From Tritrichomonas musculus (lineage: Eukaryota > Parabasalia > Tritrichomonadida > Tritrichomonadidae): a stretch of DNA of 64,000 bases. Positions 11,101 to 20,990 of this stretch are shown piece by piece. The stretch is taken from contig JAPFFF010000001.1 in assembly GCA_039105265.1 (NCBI GenBank), positions 6,262,001-6,326,000 of the forward strand. The letters are read 5' to 3'. Under the pieces are notes generated by a model, which saw nothing but the letters and a program-made list of their open reading frames with translations, did not search any database and had not been told where the DNA came from. Within the stretch, counting starts at the first letter, position 1, and each line of letters begins with the position of its first letter. The position numbers and the translations under genes are program-made.

Positions 11101-14100
11101 AAAGTTGAAAAATTCTTCCTTTGAAAAAGTTGTGAATTTGTCAAGAACCGCCGGAGAAACCGCCTCCGAAACTTGTGCAAAATATCCTTGTGCTCTTATT
11201 TTAATAGATTCTATGTCACTTTTATCTAGAACAGAATACAAATAAGAGAAAAGATCAAAAACATTCAATAGAATCCCATCGAATTCAATTTGCGCTTCTG
11301 GATTCAATTCAATTATGCCTGAAATAATTGAGAGGACTTCGATCACAAAGTCAGCATTACTATCATCAACATCCTTAAAGACAATCCTAAAAGAGTCCTT
11401 CTGATTTTGAATCTCGTCAATTGAACTAGACGACTGTAGCTTCGAAATTAAATTGAGTAAAAACTTGCTATTCAATTTTTCTTGTTGATTCAAATTTGAA
11501 TCAAACGTAATTTCAAAAAATAAGAATCGAAGTGCAACTATCAGAAGATTCACAAGAACGTCAAAATTGAGTTTATGTTGGACAGCAAACAAAATCAAAA
11601 GCATGATTGTTTCTTTTTTAATTGAATTAAAGTCGGCATTTGTGTACATTTTGATCAAATCTAAAAAGAACATGAAACTGTTGATGAAATCAATTCTTCC
11701 TTTCGTCAATGACGAATTAAAGAAGATAGAAAAGAAATATGCAAAGGTATGATAATCTTCTTCTATATCGTAACAGTTAAAGGCGAATATGAAGCTCCAT
11801 ACTGGCCATGAATCAAAAGTGAATAAAAATGATATTGAATTTGAAAATGTGGCAAAATCATTCAATAAAACTATTGAATACTTGACAAGCTCCTCGCGTT
11901 GCATATAACTGCTGAGTATGAATAATAGCATTAATGCTTCTGGGTTCAATATTTCATGCTGTTTTGGTTTTGCCGAATAAAAATTATCAAATAAAAAATT
12001 AAAACAAATTTTGAATAAAATTAATTTTTCTTTGTCTGATGAACTTTTTGTGATGATTAATTGAATTAGAATTAAAATAGCTTGTTTAAATTTCATAGTT
12101 TTAATGATTGTTTTTTCATTTCGTTCATTAACACCAAGTAATAAAATACAACGCATTAAATTAGCCCGTAATTTGACATTCTTTGAATTAGCAAAAATAT
12201 TCAAGAAAAATTCATATTCATCAATTAATTCAAAGGCCACATTCAATTCATTCAAATTTGTTTTCAACGAAATTTCAATAATTTCAGATGCAAAATTCTG
12301 TGTGTGTGGACTACTATGAAATGAGAAGATCATTAAAATGTCCATGATTGTTGGAACAGTTGGATTATTCATTGTATAATTTAATACAAATTTCCATTGT
12401 AAATTCTTTATTTTAAACTTTTCTTCGGCCGTTAATTCAACTGGAGTGTTGTCAATTTGCTCATCCAAATCAAATCTAATTAATTTCCGCTTGGTCTTTT
12501 GTATCTCTGAAAAAGTTAGTTGGGTACGATAGAGAAGAAGACTGGGCGTTATTTTGGATGTCATGAAGCTTTGGTTCTTTTTCCAGATTTTGTCAAGAAT
12601 TGAATAAAAAGTTGTCTGGAATTCAAAGCTCATTGACGACCAAAGATTGAAATTCAGCCAAATTTGCTCAATCATTTCGGATTGAAGTGATTTCAATGTC
12701 AATATGTTAAATATTGATTCTAGTTGATTTGCAATTTTCGCTGTAAAAAGCTCTGATTTTATGTGTGACATGAATCCTGCAAAAAGTCTAAAACCATCAA
12801 TTTTTTCAAATGATTTTTGCAGTTTTTCCGAAATTTTCAGAAGGTTCTCAAAAGTTAACAAAACCGTTACGAAAAATCTTTCATCATCATTAATGAATTC
12901 GTCACTTAAATTTTCTTCATTTCCACTTTTTGATAGAGGATAATTCAATAATATAAAAAGTGGCAAAAATTTTTGAAAAGTTCCTTCAAAATAAATCATT
13001 TGAGCGATTGTTTTACATGAAGGAATTGCATCACCTAAGAATTGGTAAGAATCATTGTCAACGACCACATCATTAATTGTATCGTTTTTGACATGCCAAG
13101 GCAAAAAATTGATGAAAGTTGATTTCATGTGAATTCTTGACAGATTAACTTTTTGATAGATTTCGTTAATCTCTTGAAGATTCGTTGACTTGATGAAAAT
13201 GGTCGGACCAAAATCGCCATCAAATGATTTTTGATCTTTCATACCAAAAGTGACATTGACTTCATTTCGAAAGTCATGCTTGGCAATTTGAAGAGAACTC
13301 AATTCAGCATCATTGATGAAGATTTGAATGATTGCAGGATGAATCACGATGACCAATTTGTACCAATTTGAGTCAACGAAATTTTTACGAAGAACATAGC
13401 CTGGATGTTGGTTATATTGGATAACGAACATGTCACTTTTCATGAAAAAAGACAATAGAGAATTTTTGCAATTTTCAGTAATTGTCAAAATTTGATAAAA
13501 TTTTTCTTCAAATTTTTCAATTTTGAAAATTGTGGCAATTGAATAAGGCTCGCTGAAAATGACGGGATCCAAGTTCTTCACAACAACACCTTCACCATCA
13601 CCTCCGAAATGGAAGAAAGAATTGACAGGCGATGGACGACAATCAATCAACATTGACAAGAAAGTATCAAGTAATTTTTGTTGATGCTTGCATCTTTGGC
13701 CTTCGACGAGTCTCATTGCTTTGAATGTCTGATTCAATGCGAGCGGCGAAAAGAACTTTGAACCAATAACTTTAAACAACTCAAGAGACAACTCAAGATG
13801 ATTCGCGAGACGATCCAAAACGAATCCAATCACATCACATGAAAAGCATTCAAAATTGTTAAACATTGAATTTCGGCATGTTTTCAATAAGAAATTCAAT
13901 ACAGAGTTCTCAAATTCAGTACCTTTTGAAATTTGTAATAATAGCCGAAGTGCTGCTCTGTTTTTAATCTTCGATTCTTTGATCTCTGTTGAATTCAGCA
14001 TGAAAGCAATCAAACAATCAATGATTTCTTGTGTAATTTTAATTTTCGGTGAGACAGAGTCGAAGTTACGAATGATTACAGAATTGTTTGAATTGACAAA

Positions 14101-16368
14101 CCGTAAAAATTGAGGGAAGTGTGCACAGAATTTATTCAAAAATTTCAAACACTTCAGAAAAGCATCAGATGTTGGAATGAACGAAGGAAGTTTTGAAATG
14201 ACTTCGAACATTGCGTAAAAGTCATTAAAAACAGAAACGTCAATCAAGTTAACTTGATCAATCAAGTAAGTAACAAGTTCAATTGCAAGGTCATGCGCAT
14301 TGTCATCAGTCAATGCTTGCTTCAATATAGAAAATACCTGTTCAAGTGTGAAGTAAACACATCGTTTGCCAATATTGAAAGGAGTCGTGTATGAGAGACT
14401 CAATCCAATCTTAAAGCAAGGTGCCAATAACGGTTGTAAACGGTTAATTAAGACAAGGTTCCTTAAAGCTAGAAGAAAAGATGATGAGTGGAAGACTTCC
14501 ATCGGTCGTGTTATCGATATCAATTGATAAAACGACGCTATTTGGTCGATCAATGCTTCATTTGTTGAAATGAACAAAAAGCTGTGCAAATTCTCAATGA
14601 TTCCTGACTCTAAGAAGTAATGAATAAAGTGGAGCTGTGGGTCATGTAATAGCAATGATCGTAATAGAGGCAAAAAGTGACGCATCTTTTCAAAATCTTC
14701 ATTTATCAAGCTTTTACTTAGAACTTTAAGAACAGCTTGAATGTTCTCTTCTTTATAGTGGCAGAAGTAATACAAAAATTTCAGGTAAACTTCGTGATAA
14801 TGAAGAGCTATCGGCTGGATCTCAACGGTTAGGTCCGTTGGAAAGGCAGATTCATAGATGCATGTGGACAGAAAGGCTTGGCTGATGTTCGAAGTATCAA
14901 TGTTCTTGATCATTATCAACGATATCAAAATGAAAACCAAAATTAGATACTTTTTTGAATCGTTGAAACTGGAAATTTGACCTGAAAAGTTGTCAAGAAT
15001 GGCAGAAAGAAGTGGCAACGAGTTCTTGAAGAAGGAATCAAGAGCATTGATGACATTTTGGACTCGAATTGACTTGATTTGCTTTGTGAACTTTTCTGGT
15101 AATAAAATGTTGCCTTTAAAATAGGAAATCCAGTCGTTGTACTTGATATCTTTGGTCTCAAATGTGAATATATGATATTCTCCAACAACGTTGAACATTT
15201 TCTCATAAGGAATTGTGTCCGTTATCCAAAGGAGATATGATATTATTGAGTGAATGATTTCATCAATTTGCTCTTTTGTATATTTTGGGAGAAATGAGGG
15301 AATACAATTAAAGCTATGAACAGTGAAGTTGATTATGCTGCTTAAAAATGATTTGGTATTATTAATCATATTAGCAGTAGATGAGTTTTCATCGTCGTTT
15401 GTATTTGAATTAGAATTAGCATTAGTGTTGAGATTGGTATTATCATTGCTATTGCCAAAATTATTAATGATATTTATATCAGAATTGAAAAGAGATATCA
15501 TATTAGCATTATTATGATGACTTGAAATTGTTTTCATTACATTAGTAAAAATAGTTAAAATTTTTTGGGCTTGTTCATCTGTAATTTGATTAGAAACAGA
15601 ATTCAATTTTGAAAAGAAGAGACCAAATAAGTCCACAATTCCTGAAATATTTGATAGATTAGAAAGCATATTAGAATAAGCGTTTAATGCTTGAATCAAA
15701 AAATCAAGTAAATGAGAAGTGCCACATTCTAATTCCAAAGGAAAGGAGTTAATTAGAGTTGAAAGAAAAGAATTAAATCCTATTTTTAAGAAATCCGAAT
15801 TATCTAAGTTTATAATTGATTCAACATTAATATTAGATAATATAGGTAATAAAATTGGAATTGTCTCTTTAAATATTGTGTTTGGTTCTTTCAATAAATA
15901 TTGAAGTGGGTAATGAAATAGTTCCCAGTATTCTGCTTGAAAGTTTTCCATTTGTTCTTTATTTAAGTATTTATCTATTAATTCGTGAAATCGATAAGAG
16001 AACACAATATAACCTCTGATTAAATATTGTGGTATTAAATCTAAATTAGTTGGTGTTGAGCAAGATGTGATTTTTTCTGATAAAATTTTTGAAAATGCAA
16101 AGACATTTCCTATATTAATTTCATTAAATAAAAATAACTGTGCAAGATTTTGCTCAAGTTCAGTTTGATTGTGCGACTTTTTTATTTCTTTTTTGACTGC
16201 ACGTATATCTATTGGCTGATAATTAAAAATAGAAATTAAAAATTGGTCAATTGGCGTTTGTAAGTGAATATCTTCATCCTTAACTTCGCTTTTAATTGTA
16301 AAATATTTTATCCAAAGAGCATGAGTTGAGTTTCCTCCGTGATGAGAAAGATTGTATGAAAGAGTCAT
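8173..16368 (-). CDS. Giant BEACH-WD40 protein (neurobeachin/LYST/lvs-like)
   Basis: 2,731 aa in one frame without introns. Residues 1-900 form an alpha-solenoid-like region with an Asn-rich low-complexity patch near 300-330. Residues ~915-1,060 look like a concanavalin-A/LamG-like module (SIATIFKIEKF, WYKLVIVIHPAIIQIFINDAELSS). A further helical region follows. Near 1,940-2,050 is a PH-BEACH domain (ISGNIYVNDRRIFFDG, FIEIRMSRVSFVFQRRH). The BEACH domain at ~2,070-2,290 has KMWQERKITNFLYLLYLNL, GRSFNDISQYPVFPWIL, EPFTSLHIRLQGGKFD, IPEFFC and CWASSPHEFITMNRIALESE. Residues ~2,400-2,731 contain WD40-type beta repeats. This order is the standard BEACH-family architecture, in which the proteins scaffold vesicle fusion, fission and lysosome or phagosome traffic. 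A short Ser/Thr/Gln-rich linker (~2,300-2,400) joins BEACH to WD40. The particular subfamily is uncertain. Confidence 0.93.
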   Translation of the reverse strand: MTLSYNLSHHGGNSTHALWIKYFTIKSEVKDEDIHLQTPIDQFLISIFNYQPIDIRAVKKEIKKSHNQTELEQNLAQLFLFNEINIGNVFAFSKILSEKITSCSTPTNLDLIPQYLIRGYIVFSYRFHELIDKYLNKEQMENFQAEYWELFHYPLQYLLKEPNTIFKETIPILLPILSNINVESIINLDNSDFLKIGFNSFLSTLINSFPLELECGTSHLLDFLIQALNAYSNMLSNLSNISGIVDLFGLFFSKLNSVSNQITDEQAQKILTIFTNVMKTISSHHNNANMISLFNSDINIINNFGNSNDNTNLNTNANSNSNTNDDENSSTANMINNTKSFLSSIINFTVHSFNCIPSFLPKYTKEQIDEIIHSIISYLLWITDTIPYEKMFNVVGEYHIFTFETKDIKYNDWISYFKGNILLPEKFTKQIKSIRVQNVINALDSFFKNSLPLLSAILDNFSGQISSFNDSKKYLILVFILISLIMIKNIDTSNISQAFLSTCIYESAFPTDLTVEIQPIALHYHEVYLKFLYYFCHYKEENIQAVLKVLSKSLINEDFEKMRHFLPLLRSLLLHDPQLHFIHYFLESGIIENLHSFLFISTNEALIDQIASFYQLISITRPMEVFHSSSFLLALRNLVLINRLQPLLAPCFKIGLSLSYTTPFNIGKRCVYFTLEQVFSILKQALTDDNAHDLAIELVTYLIDQVNLIDVSVFNDFYAMFEVISKLPSFIPTSDAFLKCLKFLNKFCAHFPQFLRFVNSNNSVIIRNFDSVSPKIKITQEIIDCLIAFMLNSTEIKESKIKNRAALRLLLQISKGTEFENSVLNFLLKTCRNSMFNNFECFSCDVIGFVLDRLANHLELSLELFKVIGSKFFSPLALNQTFKAMRLVEGQRCKHQQKLLDTFLSMLIDCRPSPVNSFFHFGGDGEGVVVKNLDPVIFSEPYSIATIFKIEKFEEKFYQILTITENCKNSLLSFFMKSDMFVIQYNQHPGYVLRKNFVDSNWYKLVIVIHPAIIQIFINDAELSSLQIAKHDFRNEVNVTFGMKDQKSFDGDFGPTIFIKSTNLQEINEIYQKVNLSRIHMKSTFINFLPWHVKNDTINDVVVDNDSYQFLGDAIPSCKTIAQMIYFEGTFQKFLPLFILLNYPLSKSGNEENLSDEFINDDERFFVTVLLTFENLLKISEKLQKSFEKIDGFRLFAGFMSHIKSELFTAKIANQLESIFNILTLKSLQSEMIEQIWLNFNLWSSMSFEFQTTFYSILDKIWKKNQSFMTSKITPSLLLYRTQLTFSEIQKTKRKLIRFDLDEQIDNTPVELTAEEKFKIKNLQWKFVLNYTMNNPTVPTIMDILMIFSFHSSPHTQNFASEIIEISLKTNLNELNVAFELIDEYEFFLNIFANSKNVKLRANLMRCILLLGVNERNEKTIIKTMKFKQAILILIQLIITKSSSDKEKLILFKICFNFLFDNFYSAKPKQHEILNPEALMLLFILSSYMQREELVKYSIVLLNDFATFSNSISFLFTFDSWPVWSFIFAFNCYDIEEDYHTFAYFFSIFFNSSLTKGRIDFINSFMFFLDLIKMYTNADFNSIKKETIMLLILFAVQHKLNFDVLVNLLIVALRFLFFEITFDSNLNQQEKLNSKFLLNLISKLQSSSSIDEIQNQKDSFRIVFKDVDDSNADFVIEVLSIISGIIELNPEAQIEFDGILLNVFDLFSYLYSVLDKSDIESIKIRAQGYFAQVSEAVSPAVLDKFTTFSKEEFFNFFQRPDIARESYHSSLVNETIKISSSLKQMLQTTEDLDRISQSFKKFEASFNCFIEANLKQTLLTSLIHDNMMVSFIRYVTSSNGPWSTTPDLSKSSTNRWRATTKINDYGYNFYWKLNRNFDDHKKASLLRDSMKITSEDEQKLDIIPNFHRILIQNSPLSVLARTEKNQEKTTSFKVTQFTLLHHISGNIYVNDRRIFFDGSEFVENLGNPEQVIKDRPHKFIEIRMSRVSFVFQRRHQHCDVGAEIFTTSNKSYFFIFESKEKRTDFLEIMKKMTLKNSQLNSIFSPLQIACGCCSQTISCSDLVSKSKITKMWQERKITNFLYLLYLNLISGRSFNDISQYPVFPWILSDYNSEKIDLNDPSIYRDLSKPIGAYNEERLDALKKNMNMEDPFQRCLYRTFFSNPSSVAGYLIRTEPFTSLHIRLQGGKFDLPTRLFTSVKKAWESVTGKLNDFRELIPEFFCSDHFLINENGFDLGKKVNDVELPCWASSPHEFITMNRIALESEFVSSQLENWIDLIFGVNQISVDKNNIFHLFSYTDSLPPDITEDPEMFDVAQNHALNFGVCPNKLFKESHPPRNVQQPPLTVTHSTSNSNFTQKVTPGKVPSRTVSSTSLQTLSNEGPNIPSNSIQQAQSQQTVFDLSKRDTSFESNRSPFQLPVLNAPVACIRKGCVLTTKPTLFNIQQNSVQHFTSMRPIKEGHLIDFDGTFLFEVSRGGTYVSVVSIKTSEEVGILPHNNYEVTCISCVENRAILVCGADCSIDIWKAEASSSTSAAVSDFSSSISSPSETAAVAVGNSIVFLGTISSHSMPIVAVVGNFYLDIVISIDVGSIIVISTLRERKFIHTFKVDCASNSVHFLKVLNSGMIVLSAHVPGEVNSSIFFFDLCGNVLNRIQIDSCIEALEIINTKDMQEFVVVSTSSKSIIVYECSDFRVIFNITSQIVPRFISFIDQEQRAILVVKPKQKRQELAVIEF

Positions 16369-16627
16369 TCAGAATTCCATTCAAGATTCAAGAAAAATTT
16401 TAGATATTGAAATAAATTTGTATGCTTGCAACTTTTTCAATGTATAATTGTACATCTGTTCAATTGAACTCTGAATTAATTGCTTAAACCTTGAATATTT
16501 ATGAAATGAATAAAAAGATAGATTTTTGATGACTAAATTCTAAATAAAACATTTTGTTTACATCGTTTATTCAACTTTTTCAATGAAGTTAGAAAAAATT
16601 CGATATTGCTCCGATCAATAAATACGA
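16369..16627. promoter_or_regulatory. Divergent intergenic promoter region with two CAACTTTTTCAA motifs
   Basis: 259 bp separates the start codons of the BEACH gene (minus) and the DUF1963-like gene (plus), so it must contain both promoters. The exact 12-mer CAACTTTTTCAA occurs twice, at 16,429-16,440 (61 bp from the BEACH ATG) and 16,572-16,583 (45 bp from the plus-strand ATG). A near match, GAACTTTTTCAA, lies 88 bp upstream of the next plus-strand gene. This could be a shared promoter element. It could also be chance in A+T-rich DNA, because similar strings occur inside coding regions. Confidence 0.45.
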
Positions 16628-17455
16628 ATGGATATCTATATGTCAATTTTAAAATCATATACAAAATTTGTTGAATCAAACAATTTAACAAGGAAAGCAT
16701 CTATTCCTATAATATCATCGTTTGAAACCGATGGAAATCCAAGAATTTCTAAAATAGGTGGTAAATTCCCATATTTAAAAGATGAAACAATTCCAGAATG
16801 TCCAAAATGTCATGAAATTCCGATGATGGTTGCACAATTATATGTTCCAGCCTTACCAGACTATTTTCAAAGTCTATTTCCTGAATCTCTTCAAAAATCT
16901 CTCATTGTTCTTTCTGTATGCCCATCTTGTCTAGGATCTGAACATTATTGCATACATACATACGATGAATCGCAGCTTGATAATTTAATTTACCATGATG
17001 ACGTTGGAGAAAAATGGGCCACGCCACAATATAATATGATGCGAATATTTAATTTCCAGCCCAATTCTCCTCAAACGTATGATGCAATAGACCAGCAAAA
17101 GCAATATTTACAATTTAATGCAATTACAGGTTGGAAAGACACAGAAATGGTTCCTTATGCATCAGTTGATGAAGTTAAAAATCTGATGAAGGGAGCCAAT
17201 ATTGAGCCAAATAATCGAGTTTTCCTTATCGCTCATGAAATTAATATGAAAAACGAAATAAGTGGTAATTCTTATCTTGGTGGATGGCCTCACTTTTGCC
17301 AAGAAGATCAAACGCCAAAAGGATATCAAATTTTACTTAATTTATGTGAATCACCAGCTGCAACTCTTGAATGGGGAAATGGTGGAACTGCTCAACTTTG
17401 GATAGGGATAAACGAAAATGAAGGAAAGTTTAAGTTTACATGTTCTACGCATTAA
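16628..17455 (+). CDS. DUF1963/YwqG-like protein with two CxxC pairs
   Basis: 275 aa. The N-terminal KIGGKFPYLKDETIPECPKC and MMVAQLYVPALPDYF are followed by a C-terminal half with SGNSYLGGWPHFCQED, GYQILLNLCES and LEWGNGGTAQLWIG. This is the pattern of the DUF1963/YwqG family (GG-x-P start, a GG-x-P-x-x-Q motif, and a W-G-x-x-G end strand), whose function is unknown. Two pairs, C58-x-x-C61 and C98-x-x-C101, could bind a metal. The GGKF-PYL and CxxC features also recall PDCD2/TSR4 ribosome-assembly chaperones, but the C-terminal motifs fit DUF1963 better. The start is the first ATG of the frame. The stop TAA runs into TTAAAAAA, so a trichomonad-type TAAA polyadenylation signal overlaps it. 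Confidence 0.72.
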   Translation: MDIYMSILKSYTKFVESNNLTRKASIPIISSFETDGNPRISKIGGKFPYLKDETIPECPKCHEIPMMVAQLYVPALPDYFQSLFPESLQKSLIVLSVCPSCLGSEHYCIHTYDESQLDNLIYHDDVGEKWATPQYNMMRIFNFQPNSPQTYDAIDQQKQYLQFNAITGWKDTEMVPYASVDEVKNLMKGANIEPNNRVFLIAHEINMKNEISGNSYLGGWPHFCQEDQTPKGYQILLNLCESPAATLEWGNGGTAQLWIGINENEGKFKFTCSTH

Positions 17456-17751
17456 AAAATTAAAAAAATAAAAATAAATGTTTGCAACATAAAATACATT
17501 AATTCAATTTCCTTCTTTATTTATTATTATTATAAAAATATTTTTTATATATAAAAAATAAAAGTTATATAAGATAATAGTATTATTTCAATGGTCTCTT
17601 TTATCATTTATTCAGATATGCATTTCGGAAAAAAAATACGTTTTTTGATTTTGAACTTTTTCAATTGAAAATTGATTTAATGATTATAATTGAAAGATTA
17701 TTTTGTACATTACCATTGAAAATTGCGTATAAACAATATATCAAATTATAA

Positions 17752-18483
17752 ATGGGAAAGAATCATGATGAAAGCCATACCGAAAGGTCTGATGCAAATG
17801 AACCAACGAGTTTAGAAAATGATCAACATCAGGAAGCTTCAACAACTCAAAATGAAGATATAGAATCACAAGATCAATATCAAATAGCAGAACCAACTAA
17901 TTCATACTTAAAAAAACAACAAAAATCCACTAAAGCAATTAAAAGCAAAGAAAAAATCAGTCCATTCCTTCAGCCACCATTTCCACCACATTCCATCCGC
18001 CCACCACCAAAAGTTTCAAAGTCACAATATAAAAAGCATGAAGCCCTTCCCCCATTATTATCAACAAATGATAAAAGGAATGATTATTATGCAGATACTA
18101 ATGATCAAGAAGATAACAATCAAAAGAATAATTGCAAACAAAATGAATCTCAAAAAAGTAACGAATATATACAACGAACCGCATTTCTAGATAAGAAGAA
18201 CAAAATGTATGCACAAGCTCTACATAATAATTACTCAAAGAATATTCCTCTTGACTCATATAAAGAAAATCAATCAGAAAAATGGATGAATATGTCCAAA
18301 AAATCTACCCAAATGAACGCAAAAAAGCATCATTACAGACAAACATATAAACTGCCTCCGATGGAAACAAATCAGGAAGATCCAATGGATTCAAACGAAC
18401 ATCCTCAATCAGAATTGCCTGATATTGAACAGTCAGCAGAGAATCTTGCTTCAAATGCGAATGTTCAAGATAATCAGGAATAA
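17752..18483 (+). CDS. Low-complexity polar protein of 243 aa, function unknown
   Basis: The protein is rich in Asn, Gln, Glu, Lys and Ser, with no hydrophobic core and no recognisable domain. A basic/proline segment (residues ~65-95, with FPPHSIRPPPKVSKSQYKKH) precedes acidic and Gln-rich stretches, and YKLPPME near the C-terminus might be a short linear motif. It is probably intrinsically disordered. The start is an ATG with GAACTTTTTCAA 88-99 bp upstream, and the stop TAA is part of a TAAA signal. It is transcribed in the same direction as the DUF1963-like gene about 300 bp upstream. That 300-bp gap is plain A+T-rich spacer. Confidence 0.65.
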   Translation: MGKNHDESHTERSDANEPTSLENDQHQEASTTQNEDIESQDQYQIAEPTNSYLKKQQKSTKAIKSKEKISPFLQPPFPPHSIRPPPKVSKSQYKKHEALPPLLSTNDKRNDYYADTNDQEDNNQKNNCKQNESQKSNEYIQRTAFLDKKNKMYAQALHNNYSKNIPLDSYKENQSEKWMNMSKKSTQMNAKKHHYRQTYKLPPMETNQEDPMDSNEHPQSELPDIEQSAENLASNANVQDNQE

Positions 18484-18662
18484 AATTGTTTATTATTTAA
18501 TAAATGTGCTTTTATTTATTTATAAAGTTATTTTTGTTCATGATAATTGTTATTCTATTATATAGTCCCGTAAGATTGGCCAAGAACGTAAGATTGGTAA
18601 TCGGAACACTTCACATTTAAAATTTAAAAAAAAAAAATATTGAAAGGATTTTAATCGTGGAG

Positions 18663-20843
18663 ATGTGTGTGGAAACTTCCTTGTTTTAAAATATGGCCAA
18701 ATTATTGATGTTCTATTAGATATTATTATTTTTATTATACATATATAATATTATTTAATCATTTTATTTATAAATATTCTTACGTTAGATAATGATATAT
18801 TTAAAATAATACGAAAAAAAAATTGAATAGAAATTTATAATTTTTCATAGAATTTTTTGATTTTTTGAAAAAAAAAACATAATTAAAATTAAATATTTCC
18901 TATGTTGACATTTTTTATATTTATATATTTACTGATTTAATATTTGTATTTCCTTTTATTGATTTATATTGATATTTATTTTATATAATTATTTTTTTTT
19001 ATAAGTGATATTGATAATAAATTAATTAATTATGTAAACTAGTCAAACAATTTATTTTTTCTATGCTCAATTGAAATTGAAAGAGTTAAGTGAAACTCTT
19101 TTGAGAGAAATAAAAAATGTAAAATATAGAAAATATTTTATAATTATTCATTAATACCCATGTCTTTTACTATTAATTATAATTTTATATTATTTATATA
19201 TAATAATTATTTTTATTATATATTATAATAATAATAATAATAATATATAATTAATTATTCGATGCGGTAAATCTTATTTAATAAATTCTTAGCATAAATT
19301 AATAACTCATATCACTAAGTTCAGAAAAAATAAAATCATTAAAAATTGTTATTATTAAAGAAATTGCTATATATTTCATATATTATATACCAATATATAT
19401 ATTATAAATATATATTAAAAATATTATTACTTAGATATTCTCATAAAATAAAAAGATATTTTTATTTAAAACTAAAAGTTCAGAAAATATTCATATCACT
19501 AAATTAAGAGAAAATTTTGATTTAAAACTCAGTTTATTCCAGGTATATAATTATTCGATCTTTATATAATATATAAACATATATATATATATGCATTATA
19601 AAAATATATAAACTGTTTATATACAGATATGTTTTAATAGTAGAAAGATAACAATATTTAAAACTAAAAGTTCAGAAAATAATCATATCACTTAGAGCTA
19701 ATTATTTTAAAATAATAAAAAATATGCAAATATGATATTTCAATATTAAATAATTTATATTTATTTGGATATAATGCTATACAAAAAATTTAAAGTTTTA
19801 ATATAAAATTATTATGAATATATTTAAAAGATATTTTATAGTTCTTTTTCTGAAATTAGTGATATGAGTTTTTTCTGAACTTTTAGTTTCAAATATTAAT
19901 ATCTTGTTTTAGATATATATATGTTCATCCATAATTTGCTATATTTAATATATTTTTGATTATAAAATATATATGATTATAATTAGTTTACGATAAAATA
20001 AAAAAAAAAAAATATTTATGATTTTATCCAATAGATTGATGTGATATGAATCATCTCACTTTATTCAGAATTTATAAAATCGGATTTATTTCATATAATA
20101 ATATATCAAATACTTAATACTAATCATTATATATATATATAAAGAATAATAAAGATTATAAGATGGTAATATTATATAATTAAATATAATCATGCTGGAT
20201 ATATATATAAATATTATTTTAATTTTCTATATTTTACATTTTTTATTTATTTCAAAAAAGTATCACTTAACTCTTTCAATTTCAATTGAGCATAGAAAAA
20301 ATAAAATATTTGACTAGTTTATTATAAAAAATAATTCATAAACAATTGAATATTTTTTTATTTATAATAAATTAAATAAAACTCAAAATGATATGATATA
20401 TCATCCGATAAATTGGCAAGAAATAACTGGAATATATCATATATACAAAATAAATATATAATTAATAAATTTAATGAATGTTTTAATTGTTAAAATTTTA
20501 GATAAATATTGAGATAATAATGATTTTTTATCTCTTGTAATATTTTATTTTTTCTCGATAAATCACAATAATATTCTAATAATAATGGAAAATATAATAA
20601 TAGATATCCAATAAAAAAATGAATATATTTATATATAACAAAAAAATTTATAATTGAGAAATATTTGATGAAATATATCCAAAAAATTAATATGCAATTG
20701 GCCCAAAAAAAGTTTCCACAATGATATAATATAATTAATAATCCTAGAATATATAACTTATATCCGCAAATATAATCAAGATAAGCTTAAAACCAATAAA
20801 ATACAAATTTTAAAATAACGTATTTTTTAGTTTCCACACACAT
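18663..20843. mobile_element. 2.18-kb foldback-like element with 15-bp terminal inverted repeats and 8-bp target duplication
   Basis: The left end ATGTGTGTGGAAACT (18,663-18,677) is the exact inverse of the right end AGTTTCCACACACAT (20,829-20,843). Directly outside both ends lies TCGTGGAG (18,655-18,662 and 20,844-20,851), a perfect 8-bp target duplication. The interior is extremely A+T-rich and has no coding frame. It contains a further long inverted repeat (about 19,041-19,130 against 20,222-20,320) and four copies of a CTAAAAGTTCAGAAAA-type motif in both orientations. It is therefore a non-autonomous element of palindromic design. The 8-bp duplication suggests hAT-type mobilisation, though the ends do not match the usual hAT terminal consensus, so the superfamily is uncertain. 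Confidence 0.8.
19041..20320. repeat. Internal long inverted repeat and four-copy internal motif of the foldback-like element
   Basis: The left arm, about 19,041-19,130, includes AACTAGTCAAA, CTATGCTCAATTG and AAATTGAAAGAGTTAAGTGA. It reappears inverted at about 20,222-20,320 with only scattered mismatches over roughly 75-90 bp. Between the arms, ACTAAAAGTTCAGAAAA followed by TCATATCACT occurs at about 19,465-19,500 and 19,656-19,692 in direct orientation, at about 19,857-19,892 inverted, and as a rearranged variant at about 19,305-19,334. As single-stranded DNA or RNA this could fold into a long hairpin. Confidence 0.75.
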
Positions 20844-20990
20844 TCGTGGAGTGATTGTTGTTTGAATAAATTCAAAGGTTTACAAAAATATCCATTCAAA
20901 GAACAAAATAACAATTATTACACAAAAATTGATCGTTATAACGATGAAAATGAACCTTTTATTGAGTCTTGGAGATACGGGCTTCATTCA

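Noticed and set aside
16628-17455. PDCD2/TSR4 identity
   Set aside because: The GGKF start and CxxC pairs fit, but the C-terminal GGWPHFCQ and WGNGGTAQLWIG motifs fit DUF1963/YwqG better.
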